Of a DNA stretch of 64,000 nucleotides, positions 41,570 through 50,479 are shown in pieces; the stretch's first letter is position 1, and each line of letters starts with the position of its first letter. The stretch spans positions 310,001 through 374,000 of the forward strand of contig NZ_BDBF01000002.1 of the NCBI RefSeq assembly GCF_001612845.1, written 5' to 3'. This stretch comes from Nocardia elegans NBRC 108235. Its GTDB lineage: Bacteria; Actinomycetota; Actinomycetes; Mycobacteriales; Mycobacteriaceae. The position numbers were made by a program, and so were the translations under genes. The notes beneath the pieces were generated by a model. It was not told the origin of the DNA. It did no database searches and worked only from the letters and a program-made list of their open reading frames with translations.

Positions 41570-42160
41570 ATGAGCGACGACGTCCCCCCTGTATCCGGAC
41601 CCGACATCTCCCGACGGTCCCGCGGACCGGTCCGGGCGGTGCGGGCCGGTGTCGTCACCGGCCGCCGCACCCTCACCTACAGTGCGCTCGCCGCGCTGTC
41701 GGTGCTGGTGATCTGCGGTGCCGTGGTGGCCCTGTTCGGAGTGAACCGGATCTTCACGGGACTGCTGGCCGGCGCTGTGGCGGGTATCGCGCTGCTGGTG
41801 GCGCTGTTCGGTCGCGATGTCGTCGTTCTCACCGACCGCGCGATCTACCGGCGCACCCCGTGGGCCGAATCGCGGCTGGAGTGGGATCGGGTGGTGGCCG
41901 GGCGGTTCGCGCTCGACGAGCGCGCCCGCTGGTCGCTCGCGCTGGATCTGACCGGCGGCGACGAACCGCACGACGAACTGGTACTGCTCAGCATTCCGCC
42001 GGTGCGGCATCCGGTCTCCAACGCCTACGAACATCGCAAGCGCGAACAGGTCGCCGAGATTCGCCGGATCCTGCGCGAGCAGCGGATCCCGGTCACCCTG
42101 CTGCCCGAGATCGCCGCGGCCCTGCACGAACACTGGAAGCTCGCGCCTGCCGCCCGGTGA
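41570..42160 (+). CDS. Membrane protein with two TM helices and a PH-like cytoplasmic domain
   Basis: A 196-aa protein. A basic, Arg-rich N-terminus is followed by two close hydrophobic helices (about residues 40-60 and 62-82). A soluble part then contains DVVVLTDRAIYRRTPW, a pattern seen in bacterial PH-like membrane proteins. No enzyme motif is visible and the function is unknown. It starts 31 bp after the encapsulin gene and overlaps the NUDIX gene start, so it may be in the same transcript. Confidence 0.7.
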   Translation: MSDDVPPVSGPDISRRSRGPVRAVRAGVVTGRRTLTYSALAALSVLVICGAVVALFGVNRIFTGLLAGAVAGIALLVALFGRDVVVLTDRAIYRRTPWAESRLEWDRVVAGRFALDERARWSLALDLTGGDEPHDELVLLSIPPVRHPVSNAYEHRKREQVAEIRRILREQRIPVTLLPEIAAALHEHWKLAPAAR

Positions 42161-42603
42161 GCTCCACACCCGCCCGCACCGATCGTATCGTGAAGGCTCC
42201 CTTTATGATTCGCACCGCCGCACTCGCGCACATCCGGAATCGCCGTCTGCTGCAGGCACGTTCGACCGGCAAAGAGGTGTTCTACATGGCGGGCGGGAAG
42301 ATCGACCCCGGCGAATCACCGGTGCAGGCGTTGTACCGCGAGGTGCGCGAGGAGCTCGGTGTCGACGTGGCGGCCCACGACGAGCTCGGCGTCTTCGAAT
42401 GTGAGGCGTACGGCCACACGCCCGGTACCGCGCTGCACATGACCTGCTTCACCGCGGACCTCACCGGCGAACCGACGCCGACCAGCGAGATCGCCGAACT
42501 GCGTTATTTCACCGTCGGCGAGTACGCGGCCATGCCGCATGTCGCGCCCGGCTCGATGCTGGTCTTTCGGCGCCTGCACGAACTCGATCTGATCGACTGG
42601 TGA
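42157..42603 (+). CDS. NUDIX hydrolase
   Basis: Hydrolyses a nucleoside diphosphate linked to another moiety. The complete Nudix box is visible, from GKIDPGE to YREVREELGV, with the metal-binding REVxEE glutamates. The upstream GKEVFYMAGG and the ending VFRRLHELDLIDW resemble small MutT-like proteins; substrate is not determinable. The start chosen is the GTG at 42157, which overlaps the upstream stop (GTGA). The ATG at 42205 would give a shorter protein that still holds the entire domain. Convergent with the MFS gene, 30 bp apart. Confidence 0.9.
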   Translation: MSSTPARTDRIVKAPFMIRTAALAHIRNRRLLQARSTGKEVFYMAGGKIDPGESPVQALYREVREELGVDVAAHDELGVFECEAYGHTPGTALHMTCFTADLTGEPTPTSEIAELRYFTVGEYAAMPHVAPGSMLVFRRLHELDLIDW

Positions 42604-42633
42604 TCCGGAGGGGAACGTCGTCCGCCGGGGTCG

Positions 42634-44382
42634 CTATGTCGCTTCGCCGCGTTCGACCGGCGCGGCGCCCTCCTCATCGGTGATCCGGCGCGACTCGCCC
42701 GGCTGCTCGGTGACCCGGTGGCGGGCCACCGCACCGGGCGGTTCGGCATCGATCTGCTCGGTGTCGATCTGCTGGGCCTCGGGCGGGATGCGCGTGGCCA
42801 CCACGAAGGCCAGCAGCAGCACGACCGCGACGCCGAGCAGCGCCACCCGAGTCGCGTCGGCGAAGCCGTTGGCCAGCGCGTCGGTGACCGCGGTCGGCGC
42901 GTGCTGGGTGCGCAGTCCGACGATCGCGTCGCCCGCCGAATCGCGGGTGGCCGCACCCACGGCGCCGGCGGCCCGCGCGGTCAGGCCGGGGACGTAGCTC
43001 AGCCGATCGGGCAGGAAGTGGCCGAGACCGATCGAGAGGATACTGCCGAGGACCGCCACGCCGAGCGCGGCACCGGCGGGCCGGGCCGTGGCCGCGGTGA
43101 TCGATCCCGGATCCGATGCCACGGCACCCGCGCCGGTGCGCCGGATATTCGCCGTCAACGGGGCGGAGGCCAGCCCGAGTCCGATTCCGTAGCAGGCGAG
43201 TAGCACGGTCGGGGCCCACGCCGGAATAGTCGAGGTCAATGCCAGCGCGGTCACCGCCATCGCGAGCAACGCGATCGCCAAGCCGATCCGGATCAGCCAC
43301 AGCGGAGGTACCGCCCGCAGCGGCCCGGCGGTCAGGATCGCCGAGATCAGCGCGCAGCCGGTCAGCACCACGAGAATCGAACTCGTTCGCAGCGTGGACA
43401 ACCCGAGACAGTTCACCAGGTACAGCGGCAGCACGAAGAGCACTCCGAACTGTGCCGCCGCGATCAGCAGGGCCGCGCCGTCACCCCAGTGCCGGGGATC
43501 GCGCAGATGCGAGAAGTCCACCAGCGCGGCATGTTCCACCTTCACCCGGTGTCTTTCCCAGAAGACGAACAGCACCAGCAGCAACACGCCTACAGCGAGC
43601 ACGAACGGTATGGGCGAACTCGCCGATTGCGTCGACCAGGTCACCCCGAACACGGTGAACTCCCGCCGCGGCCGCACCCAGCCGTAACGCTCGCCCTCGA
43701 TGAGGGCGAAGATCACCAGCGCGAACCCGGCCGTACTGAGCAGCCAACCGTCAACATCCGGTCCGGTGGCCGAACCGCCGATGCGGGTTTCGGGCACGAG
43801 AACGGTCCCGAGCAGCACGACCACCGCGATCGGCACGTTGATCAGGAAGATCCACGGCCAGGTGAAGGAGTCGATGAACCACCCGCCCAGTGCCGCCCCG
43901 ACGACCGCCGCGGCGGCCGGAGCGACCACCCACGCGGTGAACGCGATGACGCGCGCGCGCCCGTGGAACATCGCCGCAACCGTACCCAGTGATCCCGCCA
44001 CGACGGCCGCACCGCCGATCCCCTGCACGATCCGGCCCCAGATGAGCGGGCTCGCCGAATCCGCGGAGGCGGACAACAGACTGCCGCCGACGAAGATCAG
44101 CACCCCGAGCACGAAGATCACGCGCCGGCCGTACCGGTCACCGATCCGGCCGACAACGATCAGCAGAACCGCGAGCACCACCGAGTACACGCAGAAGACC
44201 CACTGTGCCTGGGTGAAATCGAGTCCGAGATCACCGGTGATCGTCGGCAGCGACACACCGACGACGGTGCCGTCCAGCGTCACCATCGCAAGCCCCAGCG
44301 CGAGGACCGCGAGGGCGTACCACCGTCTGGCACCGGTGGGTGGCGAACCGAGTTCAGCGTCTGTTCGAACGTGATCAGCCAT
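42634..44382 (-). CDS. MFS drug exporter, DHA2 (14-TM, EmrB/QacA) type
   Basis: A proton-driven multidrug exporter in the plasma membrane. 582 aa with about 14 hydrophobic segments. DHA2 signatures are present: LDGTVVGVSLPTI in helix 1, GRIGDRYGRRVIFVLGV after helix 2, and the motif-C-like WIFLINVPIAVVVLLGTVLVPET. The C-terminal ~80 residues are hydrophilic and acidic. It lies 183 bp downstream of the marR-type gene in the same direction, so that regulator could also control it. A purine-rich GGGAGCGG precedes the ATG. Confidence 0.93.
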   Translation of the reverse strand: MADHVRTDAELGSPPTGARRWYALAVLALGLAMVTLDGTVVGVSLPTITGDLGLDFTQAQWVFCVYSVVLAVLLIVVGRIGDRYGRRVIFVLGVLIFVGGSLLSASADSASPLIWGRIVQGIGGAAVVAGSLGTVAAMFHGRARVIAFTAWVVAPAAAAVVGAALGGWFIDSFTWPWIFLINVPIAVVVLLGTVLVPETRIGGSATGPDVDGWLLSTAGFALVIFALIEGERYGWVRPRREFTVFGVTWSTQSASSPIPFVLAVGVLLLVLFVFWERHRVKVEHAALVDFSHLRDPRHWGDGAALLIAAAQFGVLFVLPLYLVNCLGLSTLRTSSILVVLTGCALISAILTAGPLRAVPPLWLIRIGLAIALLAMAVTALALTSTIPAWAPTVLLACYGIGLGLASAPLTANIRRTGAGAVASDPGSITAATARPAGAALGVAVLGSILSIGLGHFLPDRLSYVPGLTARAAGAVGAATRDSAGDAIVGLRTQHAPTAVTDALANGFADATRVALLGVAVVLLLAFVVATRIPPEAQQIDTEQIDAEPPGAVARHRVTEQPGESRRITDEEGAAPVERGEAT

Positions 44383-44421
44383 GCGCCGCTCCCGTCGTCG
44401 ACCGGTGTCGCTGGGAAGTAA

Positions 44422-44444
44422 CTCGTATCGGTCGAGTCTACGAG
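44422..44444 (-). promoter_or_regulatory. Inverted repeat CTCGTA-N11-TACGAG upstream of the MFS gene
   Basis: CTCGTA (44422-44427) and TACGAG (44439-44444) lie about 40 bp before the MFS start codon. It could be a regulator-binding site. It does not resemble the inverted repeat upstream of the marR-type gene. Confidence 0.3.
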
Positions 44445-44565
44445 CCGAACCGGGCGAATCTCGGCAATAGGGACCGGGCGATACCGGACCGTGCGGTGAA
44501 CGCGAGCATTCGGCTATGCGGCTGCGGATCGGTCGGCGGCTGATCGACAGCTCGGGGCCGAGATG

Positions 44566-45048
44566 TCACTCGGAGATCCGGCCCGCCTCCGGGAAGGTGG
44601 CGTCACGGATGATCCGCAGGCCGCTGATCAGTGCCTCGCACTGCTCCGGGGTGAGCTGACCGTAGAACCAGGTGTCGAGGATCTTCAGATATTCCGGCAG
44701 AACCTTCGCCAGCCGGGTCGCGCCGGCGGCGGTGAGGGCGGCGTAGGAGCTGCGGCGATCGTTCGGATCGGGCTGACGCCGGGCGAATCCGTTGCGCTCG
44801 AGCCGGTCCACCAGACGGGTGACGCCACTGGTCGACAGTTGTGCCTGATCGGCCAGATCGGTCATCCGCAGCCGGCGGCCGGGCGAGCGGCTCAGCCGCA
44901 TGAGCGCGGCGAAATCCAGCAGCGACAGCCCGTTCGCCGTCCAACTCGGCTCGAGTTTGCGGCGGATCCCGTTGGTCGCCTCGAACAGCATCCCGATATC
45001 GGTCAGGCGCGGGTCGTCGAAGACGTCGGCGTCGTGCGTGTGCTCCAC
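44566..45048 (-). CDS. MarR family transcriptional regulator
   Basis: A 160-aa winged-helix dimeric repressor, probably responsive to a small molecule. The MarR core is visible: LSLLDFAALMRLSRSPGRRLRMTDLADQAQLSTSGVTRLVDRLERNGF (HTH), then RQPDPNDRRSSYAALTAAG (wing with the DxR signature). Helices flank it at both ends for dimerisation. The start is a GTG with TAGGCT 6 nt upstream, so a leaderless message is likely. The divergent region to the SGNH hydrolase holds a strong inverted repeat, its probable operator. Confidence 0.92.
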   Translation of the reverse strand: MEHTHDADVFDDPRLTDIGMLFEATNGIRRKLEPSWTANGLSLLDFAALMRLSRSPGRRLRMTDLADQAQLSTSGVTRLVDRLERNGFARRQPDPNDRRSSYAALTAAGATRLAKVLPEYLKILDTWFYGQLTPEQCEALISGLRIIRDATFPEAGRISE

Positions 45049-45054
45049 GCCGTC

Positions 45055-45060
45055 AGCCTA
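45055..45060 (-). promoter_or_regulatory. Candidate leaderless -10 box TAGGCT for the marR-type gene
   Basis: TAGGCT on the minus strand ends 6 nt before the GTG at 45048. Confidence 0.4.
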
Positions 45061-45080
45061 ACCCACAGTTGCCGTGCGGA

Positions 45081-45140
45081 TAGTTGACATGAGGAATATT
45101 TTTCATATTATTGCTGCGAGGATATTCCTCACGTCAACTA
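45081..45140. promoter_or_regulatory. Probable MarR operator: 19-bp arms, inverted
   Basis: Arm TAGTTGACATGAGGAATAT (45081-45099) is repeated inverted at 45122-45140 with one mismatch (18 of 19). The spacing between arms is 22 bp. It covers the promoter of the SGNH hydrolase gene and lies just upstream of the marR-type promoter, so one protein could control both. Confidence 0.7.
45084..45111 (+). promoter_or_regulatory. Consensus-like promoter TTGACA-N16-TATTAT
   Basis: TTGACA at 45084-45089 and TATTAT at 45106-45111 form a near-consensus housekeeping promoter, unusual in GC-rich DNA. It faces the SGNH hydrolase gene and is embedded in the inverted repeat, consistent with tight repression. 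Confidence 0.65.
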
Positions 45141-45152
45141 AATGGAGATGTC

Positions 45153-46268
45153 ATGACCAGCACCTGGCTCGCCGGATTCCGCTCCGCGATCATCAGCCCC
45201 TACGAGCAGTTCCAGTTGACCGAACCCCGGGGGTTCACCGATCAGACCGTGCGCCAGGTGCTACACATGGCCGGTGGCGGCCGACGGCTTCGGGTGCGAT
45301 TGAGCAATCGGTACGGACGCGACACACTGGAGATCGGCGCGGCTCGAATTGCCCTGCGCAAGAACGGATTCGCCACGATCACCGAAACCGATACCGTGCT
45401 GCGTTTCGACGGGGTGGACACGGTGCGTATCCCGGCGGGTGTCGAAGTGCTCAGCGACACCGTCGATCTCGCGGTGAACGGCGGTGACGATCTCCTGCTG
45501 AGCCTGTATCTGCCCGGGACGACCGGACTCGCCACCTTCTCGCATCAGCCGATGGAGATCGCCGCCGTGGTCGGCGGTGATCACACCGCCGATCCGGACC
45601 TCTCCGGAGTGGAGGAGGTCGCCTCGCGCTTCTACGTCACCGGTGTCGACGTGTTCGCCGAGGCGGACACCCCCGTCGTGGTGGCTTTCGGTGACTCCTG
45701 GTTCGACGGCGCCGGGACCACACTCGGCGCGAATCGCCGCTCCGTCGACGCGCTGAATTCGATGCTGACCCGCGGCTGGGTGGTCAACCAGGGCATCGGC
45801 GGCAACCAGTTGCTCACCGACGAGGTCGGCGAACGCGCCCTGGCTCGGTTCGACCGCGACGTACTCGCCGTACCGGGCGTCACCCATGTGGTGGTCAATC
45901 TCGGCATCAACGACATCGGGCTGGGCGAGGTGGCCGCTGCCGACGATCTGATCGCCGGGTACACCGAACTCGCCGCGCGGGCACATGCCGCCGGACTGCC
46001 GATCTACGCCAACACGATCGGCCCCTTCGCCGGGGTGATCTATCCGGAGGTGAATGTGGCTCCGGCGCTGCCGGTGCGCGTCGTCGTCAACGAATGGCTG
46101 CGGGCCACAACGGTTTTCGACGCCGTCTTCGATGTGGCGGCCGCCGTCGCGGATCCCGAGCGGCCCGACTTCATTCGCCCGGATCTCGACAGCGGCGACG
46201 GCCTGCACCTCAACGACGAGGGCGCTCGCATCATGGCGGAGACGATGCGGATCCCCGGGCTGCGCTGA
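45153..46268 (+). CDS. SGNH/GDSL hydrolase
   Basis: A 371-aa esterase/acylhydrolase. After a ~170-residue N-terminal beta-rich domain, the SGNH blocks are in order: VVVAFGDSWFDGAG (catalytic Ser), QGIGGNQLL (Gly), VVVNLGINDIG (Asn) and DGLHLNDEGARIMAE (catalytic Asp and His). No signal peptide. The ATG at 45153 has GGAG 5 nt upstream; the longer frame from 45111 would begin inside the promoter. Controlled in all likelihood by the divergent MarR protein. Its last 38 bases overlap the convergent AraC-type gene. Confidence 0.92.
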   Translation: MTSTWLAGFRSAIISPYEQFQLTEPRGFTDQTVRQVLHMAGGGRRLRVRLSNRYGRDTLEIGAARIALRKNGFATITETDTVLRFDGVDTVRIPAGVEVLSDTVDLAVNGGDDLLLSLYLPGTTGLATFSHQPMEIAAVVGGDHTADPDLSGVEEVASRFYVTGVDVFAEADTPVVVAFGDSWFDGAGTTLGANRRSVDALNSMLTRGWVVNQGIGGNQLLTDEVGERALARFDRDVLAVPGVTHVVVNLGINDIGLGEVAAADDLIAGYTELAARAHAAGLPIYANTIGPFAGVIYPEVNVAPALPVRVVVNEWLRATTVFDAVFDVAAAVADPERPDFIRPDLDSGDGLHLNDEGARIMAETMRIPGLR

Positions 46269-47265
46269 CGACCGGCTCTGCCGCCGGCGTGCCGAGGCCG
46301 GCGTCGGCGTACTGCCGGCGGTAGGCCTCGGGCGTGGTGGCGAGGCGGCGGACGAAGGCTCGGTGCAGCGTTTCGCCGTGGCGGTAGCCGACCACGCCGG
46401 CGATGGCGGTAACGGTGAGTTCGGTGGACTCCAGCAGGCGCCGGGCCGCTTCCAGGCGCAGTTCGGCGACGAACGCCGCTGGGGTACTTCCGGTTTCGGC
46501 ACGGAAGGCGCGGGCGAAATGACGTTCGCTCATGCCCGCGCGCCGAGCCAGCGCGGACACCGCCAGATCGCCGGCGAGGTGATCGGGCAGCCATTGCTGG
46601 ACGGCGCGGATCGCGGGGGTGCGCGCCGGCTGCATGCGCAATTGGGCGCTGAATTGTGTCTGACCGCCGGAGCGCCGGGTGAAGACGACGAAAGCGCGAG
46701 CGACCTGCTGAGCCATCTCCCGGCCGTGGTCGTCCTCCACGAGGGCCAGCGCGAGGTCGATGCCGGCGGAGACACCCGCCGAGGTCCAGCGGTTGCGATC
46801 GTGGACATAGATGCGGTCGGGTTCGACGACGACGCGAGGATACGAGCGGGCCAGTAGATCGGCCGCACCCCAGTGGGTCGTGGCTCGGTAGCCGTCGAGC
46901 AGGCCGGCCGCGGCGAGCAGCAGCGCGCCGGAACACACCGAGGTGACCCGACGGGATTTCCGTGCGAGGACGGGTAATTCGCGAACCACCTCCGCCGAAA
47001 CCGGCCCGGAGATCCGGCCGCCGACGACCACCAGGGTGTCGATCTCCGCGGCGGAGGAGGCGAGGTCGTGCAGCGAATGTCCGACCCCGAGGGTCAGGCC
47101 GCCGTCGGCCTCGATCGGCCGGCCGTGCGGCGACGCCGTGAGGAGTCGGTAGGCGGTTTCGGCGCCCATCGTGTTGACAGCGCCGAAAACGTCCATCGGC
47201 CCGGCCAATTCGACCAGCTGCATGCCCTCGTAGACGACGAAGACGACAGTGCGCGGCGCGGGCAT
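46231..47265 (-). CDS. GlxA-type AraC family transcriptional regulator
   Basis: A 344-aa regulator with an N-terminal DJ-1/PfpI-like domain (VVFVVYEGMQLVELAGPMDVF, and SVCSGALLLAAAGLLDG with the nucleophile-elbow Cys) and a C-terminal AraC DNA-binding domain (LARRAGMSERHFARAFRAETG, then VTAIAGVVGYRHGETLHRAF). This is the FtrA/GlxA architecture, usually activating nearby genes. The target is unknown. The ATG at 47265 fits the domain start; the frame is open further upstream without family similarity. Confidence 0.9.
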   Translation of the reverse strand: MPAPRTVVFVVYEGMQLVELAGPMDVFGAVNTMGAETAYRLLTASPHGRPIEADGGLTLGVGHSLHDLASSAAEIDTLVVVGGRISGPVSAEVVRELPVLARKSRRVTSVCSGALLLAAAGLLDGYRATTHWGAADLLARSYPRVVVEPDRIYVHDRNRWTSAGVSAGIDLALALVEDDHGREMAQQVARAFVVFTRRSGGQTQFSAQLRMQPARTPAIRAVQQWLPDHLAGDLAVSALARRAGMSERHFARAFRAETGSTPAAFVAELRLEAARRLLESTELTVTAIAGVVGYRHGETLHRAFVRRLATTPEAYRRQYADAGLGTPAAEPVVSAARGSASSPP

Positions 47266-47272
47266 TTCGCCA

Positions 47273-47837
47273 TCATCGCAGCCGGGCGGAGCGGCCGCCA
47301 CGGTCGACGGCCAACCGTGGCGGGACTCCCCCGCGCATCCGGCAGGGGCGCACCAGGGCACGCACATCACACGGCGCGCCCGACCTCGGCGCTCTCGTCC
47401 CGCGCCGCGCACCGGCCAGGAACGGAATGATCGCTGCCGCGACATCATCCGCCGATTGCGCATGCGGGTAGTGTCCCCCGTTCTCGATCATGACGACGCG
47501 ACCCACACCGTCCGGCGCCGCGGCGACGATCGCCTTCGCCTCGGCCTCGGGATCGGCGAAATCCGGGTCGGCCGAACCCATGATCACCAGGGCGGGACAG
47601 CGGACCTCAGCCAATCGGGCATGCGCGTCGGCGGGAGTGGTCTGTCCGGTCTTCATGAACTCCGCAAACCGGCCGGGCCGGCGCAGCATGCTCTCCACGT
47701 CGGCGAGGTGGTGCGAGCAGCAAGCGGAAGTCCTGGCGCAGGGTGCCCATGCCGCGCGACAGCACCACCAGCGGGCCGTCCCCGACCACATCGCAGGCGA
47801 GCCGTCCGTGTTCGAGCGTCACGTACTCGGTCATCAT
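47273..47837 (-). pseudogene. Alpha/beta hydrolase remnant: internal deletion and frameshift
   Basis: The start (MTEYVTLEHGRLACDVVGDG and PLVVLSRGMGTLRQDFR) is the N-terminus of an alpha/beta hydrolase in one frame. After about 47710 the homology continues in another frame (ADVESMLRRPGRFAEFM, CPALVIMGSADPDF, IENGGHYPHAQSADDV), which is the C-terminal lid and His region. The middle ~130 residues, including the nucleophile elbow, are missing. It cannot make an active enzyme. AAGGAAC before the ATG suggests it was once expressed. Confidence 0.8.
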
Positions 47838-47941
47838 CGTTCCTTCCAGTGGGAGCATCCGGTCGCACATGCGGCCTGCTGAAATGGAACGCCAGGAATC
47901 CGGGCCGGTCGATGGCGACGGCCGGAAGGGTCAGGGGCGCG

Positions 47942-47963
47942 GCCGAAATCGTCAGATTTCGGC
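47942..47963 (-). terminator. Hairpin after the ABC permease gene
   Basis: Perfect 9-bp stem GCCGAAATC (47942-47950) and GATTTCGGC (47955-47963) with a 4-nt loop, 17 bp past the permease stop. No T run follows. Confidence 0.5.
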
Positions 47964-47980
47964 GAATCTCCCGGAGGAGT

Positions 47981-49558
47981 TCAGCGCGGTTTCACCTCGG
48001 CCAGCAGTTCCGGCCCGCGGGCTTCGACGCGGCGGGTGGCCACCTGTGCGCCGAGCAGTGCGGCGCCGGCACCCAGGACGATTCCGACCGGCAGCGCCGA
48101 CCATTGCACGAGCGCGTTGTGGAGATAGGCGCCCAGCGCGAGCAAGCCGAGCACCGGCAGGTTCACCACGAGCTGACCGAAGCCGACCGCCAATTGGACG
48201 AGCGCCCGCGCACATCCCGGATTACCGGAATTGCCGGCGAAGGGGTTACCGCGTTGCTGCGGAAGCGGATACGCGGCGTAGACCGACAGGAACATCGACG
48301 CCGCCACGCCGACGCCCACCACCACCGGCAGCGTCGATACCGCCCACGGATACATCTGCGGGCGCCCGGCCGCACCCGGGAGCACGAGTGTGAGCACCAC
48401 GGCGAGTGGGCCGACCACCAGCAGCCAGGCGATCATGCGGCCGCGGACGTCGGCGCGCACGGCACCCGGAATGACCAGGGTGTGCCAGAGGGCGGTGCCG
48501 TCGAAGGCGTACATGTCGGCGCTGGCCATCGCGGCCATCCACACCACGAACACGCCCGCGAAAGGCAGGCTCGCGCCACCGTTCTGCAGTCCGAGGAAGA
48601 TCGGCAGGACCACGCCGATGAGCATCAGCGGTAGCAGCGCCGCTCGCCGCCGGCCGTCGCGCGACCAGGTGCGCAATTCCTTGAGTACCACCGCGCCGAC
48701 CGGTGTCGGGCGGACCAGCCGGTCGAGGCGTCCCGAACCCGCCTGTGCGCGAACGGGTCCGGCGGGCGCGGCCGTGGTGGTGAGACGCCGGCGCAGCAGT
48801 ACCGCCCACGCCTGCCACAGCAGCGCCGACAGCGCGGCGAGTCCCGCCAGGGCCCCGACGCCGAACCACCAGTGACCTTCCTCGGCCGCCTGGACCGCGT
48901 AGGGCGCCCATCCCGAGGGCAGGATTCGCAAGGTCGCGCCCAGGCCTGGCGACACGTGCTCCAGGCGCGGCCCTAGATAGGACACCAGCAGTTGCAGGGG
49001 GTAGTAGGCGAGGCCGGTCAGGCCCGCCAGCACGACACCGAGATCGCGACCGCGGCGCGAACGCATCGCGGCGCCGATCCACGCGAGTACCGCGAGGGAG
49101 AGCAGCACCACGAAGATCAGTTGCAGGCACATCCCGGCCACCGCGAACAGGGTCGGTACCACCCCCAATTGTGCTGCGAGCGCGACCAGTCCGGCGAAGG
49201 CGATCAGATTGACCGCACCGGCCGGCCCGGTGAAGGCGACCGCCGCGAGACCGATCGCCAATTGGCGATAGCTCATCGGCAGCAGCCGGAAGTGTTCGGG
49301 CTGCAGTGTTTCGTCGCTGCTGCCGGTGATGATCGGGCCGGCCAGCCAGCCGAGCGTCCACACCGCGTACAGCGTCGCGGCCACATTGATCGCCGCGCGG
49401 GTATCCCACGCGTGGCCGGCCGATGCCATCACCACCGCGGTGGCGACGGCCGCGAGTATCCCGAAGACCAGACCGATCCAGAAGCCGACCGCAGCCCGTC
49501 CGTTGTTCATCGCGCGGACGGTCAGCCGCCAGCGCATACGGATCAGGACGCCAACCAC
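47981..49558 (-). CDS. ABC exporter permease
   Basis: A 525-aa integral membrane protein with about 12 hydrophobic segments in two halves, separated by a hydrophilic stretch near residues 265-300 (LLRRRLTTTAAPAGPV to VLKELRTWSRDGRRR). The layout fits the large bacterial ABC-2-like permeases that pair with a single ATPase. Substrate unknown. The GTG start at 49558 overlaps the ATPase end by 16 bp; the ATG at 49537 is an alternative. Proximity to the NRPS gene makes peptide export possible but not demonstrated. Confidence 0.85.
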   Translation of the reverse strand: MVGVLIRMRWRLTVRAMNNGRAAVGFWIGLVFGILAAVATAVVMASAGHAWDTRAAINVAATLYAVWTLGWLAGPIITGSSDETLQPEHFRLLPMSYRQLAIGLAAVAFTGPAGAVNLIAFAGLVALAAQLGVVPTLFAVAGMCLQLIFVVLLSLAVLAWIGAAMRSRRGRDLGVVLAGLTGLAYYPLQLLVSYLGPRLEHVSPGLGATLRILPSGWAPYAVQAAEEGHWWFGVGALAGLAALSALLWQAWAVLLRRRLTTTAAPAGPVRAQAGSGRLDRLVRPTPVGAVVLKELRTWSRDGRRRAALLPLMLIGVVLPIFLGLQNGGASLPFAGVFVVWMAAMASADMYAFDGTALWHTLVIPGAVRADVRGRMIAWLLVVGPLAVVLTLVLPGAAGRPQMYPWAVSTLPVVVGVGVAASMFLSVYAAYPLPQQRGNPFAGNSGNPGCARALVQLAVGFGQLVVNLPVLGLLALGAYLHNALVQWSALPVGIVLGAGAALLGAQVATRRVEARGPELLAEVKPR

Positions 49559-50310
49559 GACAGGCCCTCGTCTCCCCCGATGCGCCCGCCCACCAGCCGG
49601 ACGAACGCCTCCTCGAGGCTGCCCTCACCCCGCACCTCGGCGACCGAACCGGCGGCGACTACCCTCCCCTTGTCGATGACGGCGAGGTGATCGCACAGGT
49701 TTTCCACCAACGCCATCACATGACTCGACAGCACCACGGAGCCACCAGCGGTGACGAACCGCCGCAGAATCGTGCGAATAGTGCTGGCGGACACCGGATC
49801 CACCGCCTCGAACGGTTCGTCGAGCACCAACAGCTTGGGTCCGTGCAGCAGTGCGGTGGCGAGCCCGATCTTCTTGCGCATACCGGCCGAATAGTCCACG
49901 ACCAGAGTGTTTTCCGCCTCGATCAGCTCGAGGACCGCGAGCAGTTCCTGCGCCCGCTCGGCCACTGTCGCCGGCGGCAGACCGCGCAGAAGCCCGGTGT
50001 AGGTGAGCAATTCACGTCCGGTGAGCCGCTCCGGGAGCGCGAGACCGTCCGGCAATACGCCGACGATCGTCTTGGCGCGCACCGGGTCCGCCCACACGTC
50101 GGCGCCGAAGATCCGCGCCTGCCCGGCATCGGGCCGCAACAATCCGACGGCCATGGACAACGTGGTGGTCTTCCCGGCGCCGTTGGGCCCAACCAGCCCG
50201 AAGAACGACCCCGGCGGCACCGCCAAACTCACCCCGTCGACCACCCACGGCCCACCGAACCGCTTGTACAGCCCGCTCAACTCCAGCGCGGGTGCGGTGG
50301 TTGTCTCCAT
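49543..50310 (-). CDS. ABC exporter ATP-binding protein
   Basis: A 255-aa ATPase powering the permease encoded immediately downstream. All nucleotide-binding motifs are present: Walker A GLVGPNGAGKTT, signature VDYSAGMRKKIGLA, Walker B LLVLDEPFEAVDP and the switch His in VLSSHVM. The closing VAEVRGEGSLEEAFVRLVG is typical of CcmA/NatA-like subunits. A GAGGAGGGGG ribosome-binding site sits just before the ATG. A terminator-like hairpin separates it from the NRPS gene, so it probably has its own promoter. Confidence 0.93.
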   Translation of the reverse strand: METTTAPALELSGLYKRFGGPWVVDGVSLAVPPGSFFGLVGPNGAGKTTTLSMAVGLLRPDAGQARIFGADVWADPVRAKTIVGVLPDGLALPERLTGRELLTYTGLLRGLPPATVAERAQELLAVLELIEAENTLVVDYSAGMRKKIGLATALLHGPKLLVLDEPFEAVDPVSASTIRTILRRFVTAGGSVVLSSHVMALVENLCDHLAVIDKGRVVAAGSVAEVRGEGSLEEAFVRLVGGRIGGDEGLSWLAS

Positions 50311-50479
50311 GTCCCCCTCCTCTGCAGAGCCGCTCCACGGCCCACGCGACGGAAGCCGCCCCGGCCGTCCGTGCTGTGAACTGTCTCGACTCTACGTCGG
50401 CGCTCACGGTCCTACCCGTTGGCAAGGCGCAGCGAACGCTTCCTCTGAGCGCTGCCCGAGTTCAGCAGTGGCGGATGCG

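Noticed and set aside
44422..44444. A second operator of the MarR protein upstream of the MFS gene
   Set aside because: The repeat CTCGTA/TACGAG does not resemble the 19-bp arms at 45081-45140, so I list it only as a weak unassigned palindrome.
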